Part shown: piece after piece, positions 7,228-12,870 of the stretch | Layout: each line of letters opens with the position of its first letter | Numbering within the stretch: the stretch's first letter is position 1 | DNA from: DASUTW01 sp035513995 | GTDB taxonomy: Bacteria; Actinomycetota; UBA4738; CALAEC01 | DNA length: 24,059 nucleotides | Reading direction: 5' to 3' | Assembly (NCBI GenBank): GCA_035513995.1 | Contig: DATKBL010000035.1 | Coordinates: 1-24,059 of the forward strand | Made by a program: the position numbers and the translations under genes | Notes under the pieces: model-generated | Database searches by the model: none | Told to the model about the DNA's origin: nothing | Seen by the model: only the letters and a program-made list of their open reading frames with translations

Positions 7228-7395
7228 TCAGGCGACCCGGCGCCCGGTCTCGGGGGCCCGGTCGGTCGACTCGCGCTCGACGCCGCACCTCGCGCAACCC
7301 CACCGGACGACCTCGAGCTCCTGCGTCTCCTCGAGGGCGAGGTAGGAATCCACGACGCGCAGGTCGGTCTGGCAGCCCTCGCAACGTTCCGACAT
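7228..7395 (-). CDS. Small zinc-ribbon protein, 55 aa, hypothetical
   Basis: An unrecognised 55-aa protein, below common length cut-offs but well supported. The ATG at 7395 follows a strong GGAGGTGG Shine-Dalgarno six bases upstream. Two CXXC pairs (C5/C8 in CEGC and C34/C37 in CARC) are separated by 25 residues, as in a four-cysteine zinc ribbon. A basic tail ends GRRVA. The stop abuts the stop of the convergent PLP decarboxylase. Upstream lies a consensus GATAAT -10 overlapped by a perfect palindrome, so the gene appears to have its own regulated promoter. Such mini-ribbons often bind nucleic acid or partner proteins, but no function is assigned. Confidence 0.75.
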   Translation of the reverse strand: MSERCEGCQTDLRVVDSYLALEETQELEVVRWGCARCGVERESTDRAPETGRRVA

Positions 7396-7439
7396 CCGCT
7401 TCCACCTCCGCGTCGATCATGCCACATGGGTACGACACG

Positions 7440-7460
7440 AATCACACGGATGTGATTATC
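7440..7460 (-). promoter_or_regulatory. GATAAT -10 with overlapping perfect 7-bp palindrome (candidate operator)
   Basis: AATCACACGGATGTGATT (7440-7457) is a perfect inverted repeat with 7-base arms and a 4-base centre. On the minus strand GATAAT (7455-7460) overlaps its first arm, so the palindrome covers the -10 and the likely start site of the zinc-ribbon gene. It is an AT-rich island in a GC-rich genome. The arm order (TCACA...TGTGA) is the reverse of a CRP site. Confidence 0.55.
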
Positions 7461-7490
7461 TCACTCCCGCGGCGCGGATGGGGGAGCGGC

Positions 7491-7724
7491 TCAGAGGTGA
7501 ACGACCGGGCAGGTCAGCGTGCGGGTGATCCCGTCCACGCCCTGGATCTTCGCCACGACGAGCTTCCCCAGGGCGTCGACGTTGCCGGCCTCGGCCCGCA
7601 CGATCACGTCATAAGGACCGGTGACGTCCTCGGCCGAGGTGACACCGTCGATCGCGGCCACCTCCTTGGCGACCTGCGCAGCCTTGCCAACCTCTGTTTG
7701 GATCAGGATGTAGGCGTTGACCAC
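7491..7724 (-). CDS. Stand-alone Lrp/AsnC ligand-binding (RAM) domain protein
   Basis: A 77-aa protein consisting only of the alpha-beta ligand-sensing domain of Lrp/AsnC regulators, without the DNA-binding HTH. It shows VNAYILIQTEVGKAAQVAKEV, then GVTSAEDVTGPYDVIVRAEAGN and a C-terminal GVDGITRTLTCPVV strand, the classic beta-alpha-beta-beta-alpha-beta order with the ligand-loop GPYD. Such proteins assemble into dimers or octamers and may bind amino acids or modulate full-length regulators. The GTG at 7724 is chosen because AGGAGG lies six bases upstream; an in-frame ATG at 7754 lies within the -10 box. Homologues near thiL and ddl are familiar from Streptomyces. It is transcribed from a promoter divergent from the phosphoribosyltransferase. 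Confidence 0.9.
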   Translation of the reverse strand: MVNAYILIQTEVGKAAQVAKEVAAIDGVTSAEDVTGPYDVIVRAEAGNVDALGKLVVAKIQGVDGITRTLTCPVVHL

Positions 7725-7752
7725 GTGGGACCTCCTATCCTCGAAGTGCCAC

Positions 7753-7758
7753 ATTCTA
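7753..7758 (-). promoter_or_regulatory. -10 box (TAGAAT) of the Lrp-like gene
   Basis: TAGAAT on the minus strand, 28 bases before the GTG at 7724, giving a leader of about 20 bases that contains the AGGAGG ribosome site. It is back-to-back with the GATAAT box of the divergent phosphoribosyltransferase gene. Confidence 0.5.
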
Positions 7759-7795
7759 CGCCAGTAGCAGCGCGGGTCACCACGGAACCCCGGGG

Positions 7796-7801
7796 GATAA
7801 T
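7796..7801 (+). promoter_or_regulatory. -10 box (GATAAT) of the phosphoribosyltransferase, leaderless arrangement
   Basis: GATAAT ends 6 bases before the GTG at 7808. No Shine-Dalgarno fits between them. Confidence 0.5.
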
Positions 7802-7807
7802 GCCCGT

Positions 7808-8464
7808 GTGGACGAAGGCTTCACGCTCCCCTCCGGCGGGTTCGCGGACCGGGCCGAGGCCGGGCGCCTCCTCGCCGACGCGCTTGACGACCTCACGGGC
7901 GAGGTCGTCGTGCTGGCGATCCCCCGGGGCGGGGTCCCGGTCGCGGCCGAGATCGCGCGGCGCCGGGGCTGGCGCCTCGACGTGGTGATCCCGCGGAAGA
8001 TCGGCGCCCCCCGCAACCCCGAGCTCGGCCTGGGCGCGATCGCGCCCGGCGTGCGGGTGCTCGACGAGCGGATCATCGAGCGGCTGGGGGTCCCGCGCGA
8101 GTACCTCGAGCGGGAGATCGAGCGCCAGGAGGCCGAGATCAAGCGGCGGGCCGAGGCCTACCGCCGAGGCCGGCCGCCCGTGGACGTCGCCGGGAAGACC
8201 GCCGTGATCGTGGACGACGGCGTGGCCACCGGAGGCACCGCCGCGGCCGCGCTGCGTTGGGCCCGGGCGCAGGGGGCCGAGGCAGCGGTCCTGGCGGTCC
8301 CCGTCGGCGCGCCCGAGTCGCTGCGTCGCCTCGCCCCCGAGGCCGATCGGATCGTGGCCCTGGCGGCGCCCCAGCGCTTCTACGCGGTCGGGCAGTGGTA
8401 CCGGGACTTCGAGCAGACCTCCGACGAGGAGGTCATCCGGCTGCTCGAGGAGGCCAACCTCTGA
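7808..8464 (+). CDS. Phosphoribosyltransferase-domain protein (type I PRTase fold)
   Basis: A 218-aa protein with the PRPP-binding signature VIVDDGVATGGTA at residues 133-145, two acidic residues followed by the T-G-G-T loop. The N-terminal half has VLAIPRGGVPVAAEIARR, the hood/PPi-loop region, and VVIPRKIGAPRNPELGLGAI. The latter is typical of the predicted phosphoribosyltransferases grouped as COG1926 rather than of purine or pyrimidine salvage enzymes with known bases. A helical charged segment at about 95-120 separates the two halves. The substrate base is unknown. The start is a GTG with no Shine-Dalgarno and a GATAAT box six bases upstream. The stop overlaps the next start by one base (TGATG), so a small membrane protein is co-translated. 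Confidence 0.88.
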   Translation: MDEGFTLPSGGFADRAEAGRLLADALDDLTGEVVVLAIPRGGVPVAAEIARRRGWRLDVVIPRKIGAPRNPELGLGAIAPGVRVLDERIIERLGVPREYLEREIERQEAEIKRRAEAYRRGRPPVDVAGKTAVIVDDGVATGGTAAAALRWARAQGAEAAVLAVPVGAPESLRRLAPEADRIVALAAPQRFYAVGQWYRDFEQTSDEEVIRLLEEANL

Positions 8465-8748
8465 TGCCGGAGGTGCTCGGCTGGGCGCTGGCCGCGGTCT
8501 TCTTCCTCGTCGGCGTCCGGACCACGCTCACCCCGACCCGTCTCGACGAGCGGATCTCGGGCCGCGACAGGCTGCTGATCGCGCTGCACGACGCGTCACG
8601 CGCGGGGTTCTGGCTGGCCCTAGCCGCGCTCTTCGTGGGGTTCAGCCTCGTCGACGAGCCCTTCGAGTTCCGCTGGTTCGTGATGGTCCCGATCGGGATG
8701 GCGGCGCTCCGTCTGCTCGCCGCGGTCGGGCTCAGCCGACGGCCTTGA
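8464..8748 (+). CDS. Small membrane protein, 94 aa, hypothetical
   Basis: Not a recognised family. Three hydrophobic segments are visible: about 3-20 (VLGWALAAVFFLVGV), 46-64 (GFWLALAALFVGFSLV) and 70-89 (FVMVPIGMAALRLLAAV). They are joined by a polar loop with Arg/Asp residues, so it is probably an inner-membrane protein with three passes. The ATG shares one base with the stop of the phosphoribosyltransferase (TGATG), so the two are a coupled pair. Its last 17 bases overlap the convergent pckA end. Third-position GC looks high throughout, supporting coding. Function unknown. Confidence 0.75.
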   Translation: MPEVLGWALAAVFFLVGVRTTLTPTRLDERISGRDRLLIALHDASRAGFWLALAALFVGFSLVDEPFEFRWFVMVPIGMAALRLLAAVGLSRRP

Positions 8749-10249
8749 TGATCTCCTCGGCGAGCCCCTCGAACTGCTTCAGGAACTCGACGCGCTCGGT
8801 CTTGAGGCGATCCACCAGCGTGTCGTACTCGTCCAGCCGGCCCTGCCGCTCGTAGAGCTTCCGTGGCTGGAGGAGCTCCTCGTCGTCGAACCCGGGGACG
8901 CTCTCGGCCACCTCGTAGCCGAAGTCGGGGTCCTCGGTCCAGGTGATCGTGCCCTCGGCGATCCCCTCGACCACCGCCGAGGAGTGGGGGATCTTCACCT
9001 TCTTCGACCGCTCGTCGTCGTCCTTGCCCCCGACCCGCCCGGTGTTCATCAGGTAGACCTCGATCAGGTGGGAGTCGAGCAGCTCCAGGATCCGGTTGCC
9101 GTGCTGGTCCTGCCGCAGGGGGAAGAACGGGTTCGTCCCGGGCACGCGGAGGAACTTCCCCGCCTCCGCCTTCCCTCCGGCCGAGGTCCCGGTCGTCTCG
9201 CCGAGCATGAAGTAGGCGGCGGCCTGGCTCCGGGTCAGCCGCGCTACGGCCGGGATGATGTTCTCGTTGCGGTTGAGGATCAGCATGAAGTCCACGGTGC
9301 CGAGGTCGCGGGGGTCGGCGTAGGCGCCGAGGTCCTCGAGGCCGAAGACCGCCCGCCCGTTCATCGTGTAGGACGTCTCGAAGAAGTCGACCTTGCCGTC
9401 CTCGTCCTGGTAGACGTTCTCCAGGTAGGCGGTGGGCTTGGTGACGGCGCCGAAGATCGCGGGCTCGAAGTCGGGGTCGAGCGAGAAGGTCTTGGCGAAG
9501 CACCCGTTCTCGGTGCCGTGGACGTGCCCGCCCGGCATCAGCGCGACGAAGTCGTCCTGGGCCGGGAGCGAGTCGTTCTGCTTCGTGAAGGTCGTCGTGG
9601 TCTTGCCGGTCCCCGAGAGTCCGATGATGAGGCCGACCCGCTCCTTCCCGTCGACGGGAATCGCCTTCAGGCCCGCGTGGAGCGAGAGCCCGCCGCGGTC
9701 GAAGACGATCTTGTTCCACATCCGCAGGCCGCCCTTCTTCGACTCGCCAAAGTAGTCGGAGTTGAGGACGCGCGTCACGCCGGCGTCGAGGTCGACCGCG
9801 ATCATCCGGTCGTCGGGGTAGCCGGGGGCGGGGAGGTTCGGGGTGTAGATGACCGTGACCTCGGGCTCGCCGTCGCCCTCGGGCGGGTAGTAGAGCTTCT
9901 GCTGCATCCCGGCGATGTTCGCGTTGGCCTTCTCGATCACGAGCCGGGCCCTCGTGCGGAAGTCGGGGTCGTTGCCGATGAAGCCGTCGATCACGAGCAT
10001 GTCCTGCTCGCGGATGTACTCGTCCTGCATCCGCGCGACGCGCTCGTACTCCTCGCGCGAGATCGTCTGGGAGTCGGTGATCGAGGGATCGTCGGTGGCG
10101 ACGTAGGTGCTGCCGGCGCTCCGGGAGACGACACGGGTCTGGACGTTCGGGTTGCCGAACTCGGTGATCCGGCGGGTCGGCATCTCCTCGGTGAACGCGC
10201 GCAGCTCCTCGGGGGACGGGTTCTCGCGGACGCTCTTCGCCTCGATCAC
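8732..10249 (-). CDS. pckA: Phosphoenolpyruvate carboxykinase (ATP-type), divergent
   Basis: A 505-aa enzyme of the ATP-dependent PEPCK family, which converts oxaloacetate and ATP to PEP, ADP and CO2 at the head of gluconeogenesis. By eye against the E. coli enzyme, catalytic residues are kept: R43 (for R65), K171-K172 (for K212-K213), H191 (H232), P-loop GLSGTGKT at 210-217, the Asp pair at 232-233 (D268-D269) and R337 (R333). Flanking signatures differ: GETTGTSAGG replaces the usual G-[YF]-T-A-K-x-A-G-T-E, and NRNENIIPAVARL replaces TADAFGVLPPVSRL. The GTG start has GAGGAGG about five bases upstream. Most Actinobacteria use the unrelated-in-sequence GTP enzyme, so an ATP type is notable. 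A palindrome lies on its promoter. Confidence 0.9.
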   Translation of the reverse strand: MIEAKSVRENPSPEELRAFTEEMPTRRITEFGNPNVQTRVVSRSAGSTYVATDDPSITDSQTISREEYERVARMQDEYIREQDMLVIDGFIGNDPDFRTRARLVIEKANANIAGMQQKLYYPPEGDGEPEVTVIYTPNLPAPGYPDDRMIAVDLDAGVTRVLNSDYFGESKKGGLRMWNKIVFDRGGLSLHAGLKAIPVDGKERVGLIIGLSGTGKTTTTFTKQNDSLPAQDDFVALMPGGHVHGTENGCFAKTFSLDPDFEPAIFGAVTKPTAYLENVYQDEDGKVDFFETSYTMNGRAVFGLEDLGAYADPRDLGTVDFMLILNRNENIIPAVARLTRSQAAAYFMLGETTGTSAGGKAEAGKFLRVPGTNPFFPLRQDQHGNRILELLDSHLIEVYLMNTGRVGGKDDDERSKKVKIPHSSAVVEGIAEGTITWTEDPDFGYEVAESVPGFDDEELLQPRKLYERQGRLDEYDTLVDRLKTERVEFLKQFEGLAEEIIKAVG

Positions 10250-10282
10250 GTGCTCCTCCTCGAACGGTCAGAGTGGGCTCGG

Positions 10283-10305
10283 TGGCGGGAAACCCGCCAA
10301 TGGTA
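10283..10305 (-). promoter_or_regulatory. pckA promoter: TACCAT -10 followed by a 7-bp perfect palindrome
   Basis: On the minus strand TACCAT (10300-10305) is followed at once by TGGCGGGTTTCCCGCCA (10283-10299), a perfect 7-base inverted repeat around TTT. It covers the expected +1 and the start of the leader. There is no T-run after it, so an operator or 5' stem-loop is more likely than a terminator. The GTG start is 33 bases further on. Confidence 0.5.
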
Positions 10306-10383
10306 CACCCAGCGGACCGGGCTCATCCGGCGCGCATGGGGAGGTGTACCCTCGCGGAGCGCGCTCGGAACTCGAGCTCGGGG

Positions 10384-10593
10384 CTAGCGCTCCGACTCGA
10401 CCTGGAAGTAGATGCGGACGTGGGTGCGGTAGCGGGCGATCTTGCCGTCCTCGACCTCGGTCCCGTACTCGATCACCTCGAGGCGGCTGATCTGGCGGAT
10501 CGTCTTGGCCGCCTCCTTCAGCGCCTCGCGCGCCGCGTCGCCCCACGACTTCTCGGAGACGCCCTCGAGATCTAGCGTGTTGATCACCGGCAT
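10384..10593 (-). CDS. Dodecin-family protein (calcium-dodecin/SecE2-like)
   Basis: A 69-aa protein with the dodecin beta-alpha-beta-beta plan: a short strand, then SWGDAAREALKEAAKTI helix, then RLEVIEYGTEV and GKIARYRTHVRIYFQVE strands. Dodecins form hollow 12-mers; classical ones store or buffer flavins using a tryptophan in the L-D-W-F-E-V strand. Here that position is R37 (I-S-R-L-E-V). The S-W-x-x-A-A-x-E-A start of the helix and Y-R near the end instead resemble the mycobacterial calcium dodecin Rv0379/SecE2. The ATG at 10593 follows GAGGAG seven bases upstream; a longer in-frame start at 10611 is unlikely. It lies upstream of pckA on the same strand, and its promoter overlaps that of thiL. 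Confidence 0.9.
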   Translation of the reverse strand: MPVINTLDLEGVSEKSWGDAAREALKEAAKTIRQISRLEVIEYGTEVEDGKIARYRTHVRIYFQVESER

Positions 10594-10636
10594 GTTTGGT
10601 CTCCTCTCCACGGGGTCATCATGCTCGCGAGCCTCG

Positions 10637-10646
10637 TAGGATTATC
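10637..10646. promoter_or_regulatory. Overlapping divergent -10 boxes of thiL and the dodecin gene
   Basis: On the plus strand TAGGAT (10637-10642) can serve thiL, whose GTG is at 10674. On the minus strand GATAAT (10641-10646) can serve the dodecin gene at 10593. The two hexamers share two bases, so both genes could not easily be initiated at the same time on one DNA molecule. Both leaders contain Shine-Dalgarno sequences. Confidence 0.45.
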
Positions 10647-10673
10647 CCCGAGGCGACCCGAGGAAGGGAAACC

Positions 10674-11669
10674 GTGGCCACCGAGGAAGAGCTGGTCCGT
10701 GCCATCAAGAAGCTCCTCTCCGGGGAGGCGCCCGGGGTCGTCGTCCCGATCGGCGACGACGCCGCGGTCGTGGAGCCGGGAGGGCACCAGCTGGTGATCA
10801 CCGTGGACACCCTCGTCGAGGGGGTCCACTTCGACCCCGACGTCACCCAGCCGAGCGACCTCGGCTACAAGGCCGTGGTGGTGAACGTCTCGGACGTGGC
10901 GGCGATGGGTGGGAGTCCGCGGTACGCGGTCATCTCACTCGGGGTTCCTCCCGACACGAGGCCGGCCTGGGTGATCGAGGTCTACGGAGGGATGCGCGAG
11001 GCCGCCGAGGACTACGGCCTGGCGCTCGTGGGCGGTGACACGGTGCGAGCCAGCGAATGCGTCCTGACCGTGACGGTCCTGGGGACGGTGGCCAAAGGCA
11101 GGGCCGTCACGAGGTCGGGCGCGCGGCCGGGCGACCGCATCGTCGTCACCGGGGCCCTGGGTGCCGCCGCGGGCGGGCTTCGGCTGGTCCGGGGCCGCGA
11201 GACCGACACGCGTCGCGCGGTGATGACCGACTGGGGTCGCCAGCTCGTGGGGGCGCTCGACCGCCCGGCCGCGCGCGTCGGCGAGGGCGAGACGCTGGCC
11301 CAGGCCGGGGCGAGCTCGATGATCGACGTCTCCGACGGGCTGGCGCTCGACCTCTCGCGCGTGTGCGAGGCGAGCGAGGTCGGCGCGCGCGTCGTGCTGG
11401 CCGACGTGCCGGTCTCCCCCCTTCTCGACGAGCTGGCCTCGGCCGCGGGCGTCGAGCCCCTCGATCTCGCCCTGCACGGCGGCGAGGACTACGAGCTCGT
11501 CGCGACCCTGGCGCCCGAGGCGGTCGAGGCGGCGAGCAGGAAGCTCCTCGACCGTTTCGGCACCAGGCTCACCGACATCGGCGAGATCACCGAGACGGGG
11601 TTCGTGGCCGTGGGGGAGGATGGGGCCGAGCGACCGCTCGAGGCGAAGGGGTGGGATCACTTTGGCTGA
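10674..11669 (+). CDS. thiL: Thiamine-monophosphate kinase
   Basis: A 331-aa ATP-dependent kinase that phosphorylates thiamine monophosphate to the active cofactor thiamine pyrophosphate. It has the AIR-synthase-like fold motifs in order: IGDDAAVV (27-33), TVDTLVEGVHFD, NVSDVAAMGGSP (71-82), LVGGDTVRA, the ATP-binding VTGALGAAAGGLRL, MIDVSDGLALDLSR and LHGGEDYELVA. The GTG at 10674 is supported by a GAGGAAGGG ribosome site six bases upstream; an in-frame start at 10596 would run through the promoter. It overlaps thiD by eight bases, joining two late thiamine steps. The leader is too short for a TPP riboswitch. In mycobacteria thiL likewise lies between the ddl and recG clusters. Confidence 0.96.
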   Translation: MATEEELVRAIKKLLSGEAPGVVVPIGDDAAVVEPGGHQLVITVDTLVEGVHFDPDVTQPSDLGYKAVVVNVSDVAAMGGSPRYAVISLGVPPDTRPAWVIEVYGGMREAAEDYGLALVGGDTVRASECVLTVTVLGTVAKGRAVTRSGARPGDRIVVTGALGAAAGGLRLVRGRETDTRRAVMTDWGRQLVGALDRPAARVGEGETLAQAGASSMIDVSDGLALDLSRVCEASEVGARVVLADVPVSPLLDELASAAGVEPLDLALHGGEDYELVATLAPEAVEAASRKLLDRFGTRLTDIGEITETGFVAVGEDGAERPLEAKGWDHFG

Positions 11670-12459
11670 CGTTCGCATCGCGCTCACGATCGCCGGCTCG
11701 GACTCCGGCGGCGGGGCGGGGATCCAGGCCGACCTGAAGACCTTCCAGGCGCTGGGCGTGTTCGGCACGACCGCGATCACCGCGGTGACCGTCCAGAACA
11801 CGAAGGGCGTGGAGAGCTATGAGGAGCTCTCGCCCGAGACGGTGGGCGCGCAGATCCGTGCCGTCGTCACCGATATCGGCGTGCACGCGGCCAAGACGGG
11901 GATGCTGGCGTCGGCGGCGATCATCGAGGCGGTGGCCGACGCGTTCGTCGAGACGCGGGTGCCGAACCTCGTCGTCGACCCGGTCTTCGTCTCCAAGCAC
12001 GGGCATCCTCTGCTCCAGGAGGACGGGGTCGAGGCCCTGCGCAGGCTCCTCCTGCCCCTGGCCACGATCGTCACGCCGAACCTCCCCGAGGCGGCGGGCC
12101 TAACCGGCCTCAGGGTCGAGACCGAGGAGGACATGCGGCGCTCCGGCGAGGCGATCCTCGAGCTGGGGGCCCGGGCCGTGCTGATGAAGGGCGGACATCT
12201 CCCCGGCCCGAACGCGACCGACCTGCTGGTCACGGCCGAAGGCGCGACGCCGCTCTCGACCCGGCGCGTGGACACATCCCACACGCACGGGACCGGCTGC
12301 GTGCTCTCGGCGGCGATCGCGGCACGGCTCGCGTTGGGCGACGAGCTCGATGAGGCGGTCCGGGGGGGGAAGGAGTTCGTGACGGGGGCGATCCGCGGCG
12401 CGCTCGAGATCGGCGAGGGCATCGGCCCCGTCGACCCCTCCTGGCGATCGGCGCGCTAG
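11662..12459 (+). CDS. thiD: Hydroxymethylpyrimidine / phosphomethylpyrimidine kinase
   Basis: A 265-aa ribokinase-fold enzyme that phosphorylates HMP and HMP-phosphate to give the pyrimidine half of thiamine. The N-terminus IALTIAGSDSGGGAGIQADLKTF is diagnostic, followed by AVTVQNTKGV, KTGMLASAAII, VVDPVFVSKHGHPLL, the PNLPEAAGLTG substrate region, AVLMKGGHLPG and the anion-hole HTHGTGCVLSAAIAA. The start is inferred as TTG 11662, with AAGGGGTGGG upstream, giving the usual family length and an eight-base overlap with thiL; a longer form from 11620 is possible. The stop TAG shares the tetranucleotide CTAG with the stop of the convergent rpmB gene. Confidence 0.95.
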   Translation: MADVRIALTIAGSDSGGGAGIQADLKTFQALGVFGTTAITAVTVQNTKGVESYEELSPETVGAQIRAVVTDIGVHAAKTGMLASAAIIEAVADAFVETRVPNLVVDPVFVSKHGHPLLQEDGVEALRRLLLPLATIVTPNLPEAAGLTGLRVETEEDMRRSGEAILELGARAVLMKGGHLPGPNATDLLVTAEGATPLSTRRVDTSHTHGTGCVLSAAIAARLALGDELDEAVRGGKEFVTGAIRGALEIGEGIGPVDPSWRSAR

Positions 12460-12647
12460 CCGGCGCGCTGGACCTTGCCGCCCTTGATGCACTTCGTGCA
12501 CACGTGGAGCCGGCGGGGGGTGCCGTTCACGACCGCCCGAACTTTCTGGATGTTCGGGTTCCACCGGCGCGGGGAGCGGCGGTGGGAGTGGCTCACCTTC
12601 ATCCCGAAGGAGGGCGAGCGACCGCAGATGTCGCAGACGGCAGCCAT
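12456..12647 (-). CDS. rpmB: 50S ribosomal protein L28 (zinc-binding form)
   Basis: A 63-aa ribosomal large-subunit protein. The family core MAAVCDICGRSP...SHSHRRSPRRWNPNIQ is clear, and the four cysteines (C5, C8, C50, C53) of the zinc-binding C-plus form are all present, so this is not a zinc-independent paralogue. It is convergent with thiD and overlaps it by four bases at CTAG. A Shine-Dalgarno is not evident; a TACCAT box (12658-12663, minus) lies 10 bases before the ATG. In many Actinobacteria rpmB sits directly beside the DAK-recG operon; here an envelope-gene group lies between them. Confidence 0.97.
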   Translation of the reverse strand: MAAVCDICGRSPSFGMKVSHSHRRSPRRWNPNIQKVRAVVNGTPRRLHVCTKCIKGGKVQRAG

Positions 12648-12657
12648 CAGGTGAGCG

Positions 12658-12663
12658 ATGGTA
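12658..12663 (-). promoter_or_regulatory. -10-like box (TACCAT) of rpmB
   Basis: TACCAT on the minus strand, 10 bases before the SD-less ATG at 12647, would give a transcript with a leader of zero to a few bases. It is the same hexamer as at pckA. Confidence 0.4.
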
Positions 12664-12675
12664 CCAGAGGATCGG

Positions 12676-12846
12676 TCAGGCGACGCGGCGAGTGGCCCTG
12701 CGGGCCGGGGCGGTCTTCCGCACTGACCGCTTCCTCGTGCGGGAGGTTCGAGCTCGGCGCAGCCCGACGTCCGTGGGCGCGTTGAGGTCGAGGACCTCGC
12801 TCCAGAAGCGCTTGGCCACGCCGTTCATGGAGTCTCGTATCGGCAT
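12676..12846 (-). CDS. Small arginine/lysine-rich protein, 56 aa, hypothetical
   Basis: A possible gene filling the gap between mscS and rpmB on the same strand. The N-terminal half (MPIRDSMNGVAKRFWSEVLDL) looks like an amphipathic helix. The C-terminal half is very basic, ending in repeated R/K-A-T/S/P units (RKRSVRKTAPARRATRRVA), resembling histone-H1-like or HU tails. Third codon positions are mostly G or C, as in real genes here. Against it: no Shine-Dalgarno before the ATG at 12846, and it is only 24 bases downstream of the mscS stop, so expression would depend on read-through of that operon. An internal ATG at 12828 is an alternative. If real, nucleic-acid binding is the obvious guess, but this is inference from composition. 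Confidence 0.45.
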   Translation of the reverse strand: MPIRDSMNGVAKRFWSEVLDLNAPTDVGLRRARTSRTRKRSVRKTAPARRATRRVA

Positions 12847-12870
12847 GAAGGAGCCGGCCTTGAAACGGGC

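Noticed and set aside
8984..10387. 467-codon plus-strand open frame opposite pckA
   Set aside because: Same shadow effect; no start signal and no recognisable motif.
10594..10673. TPP riboswitch before thiL
   Set aside because: The gap is only 80 bases and the inferred leader about 25 bases, too short, and no THI-box-like core is seen.
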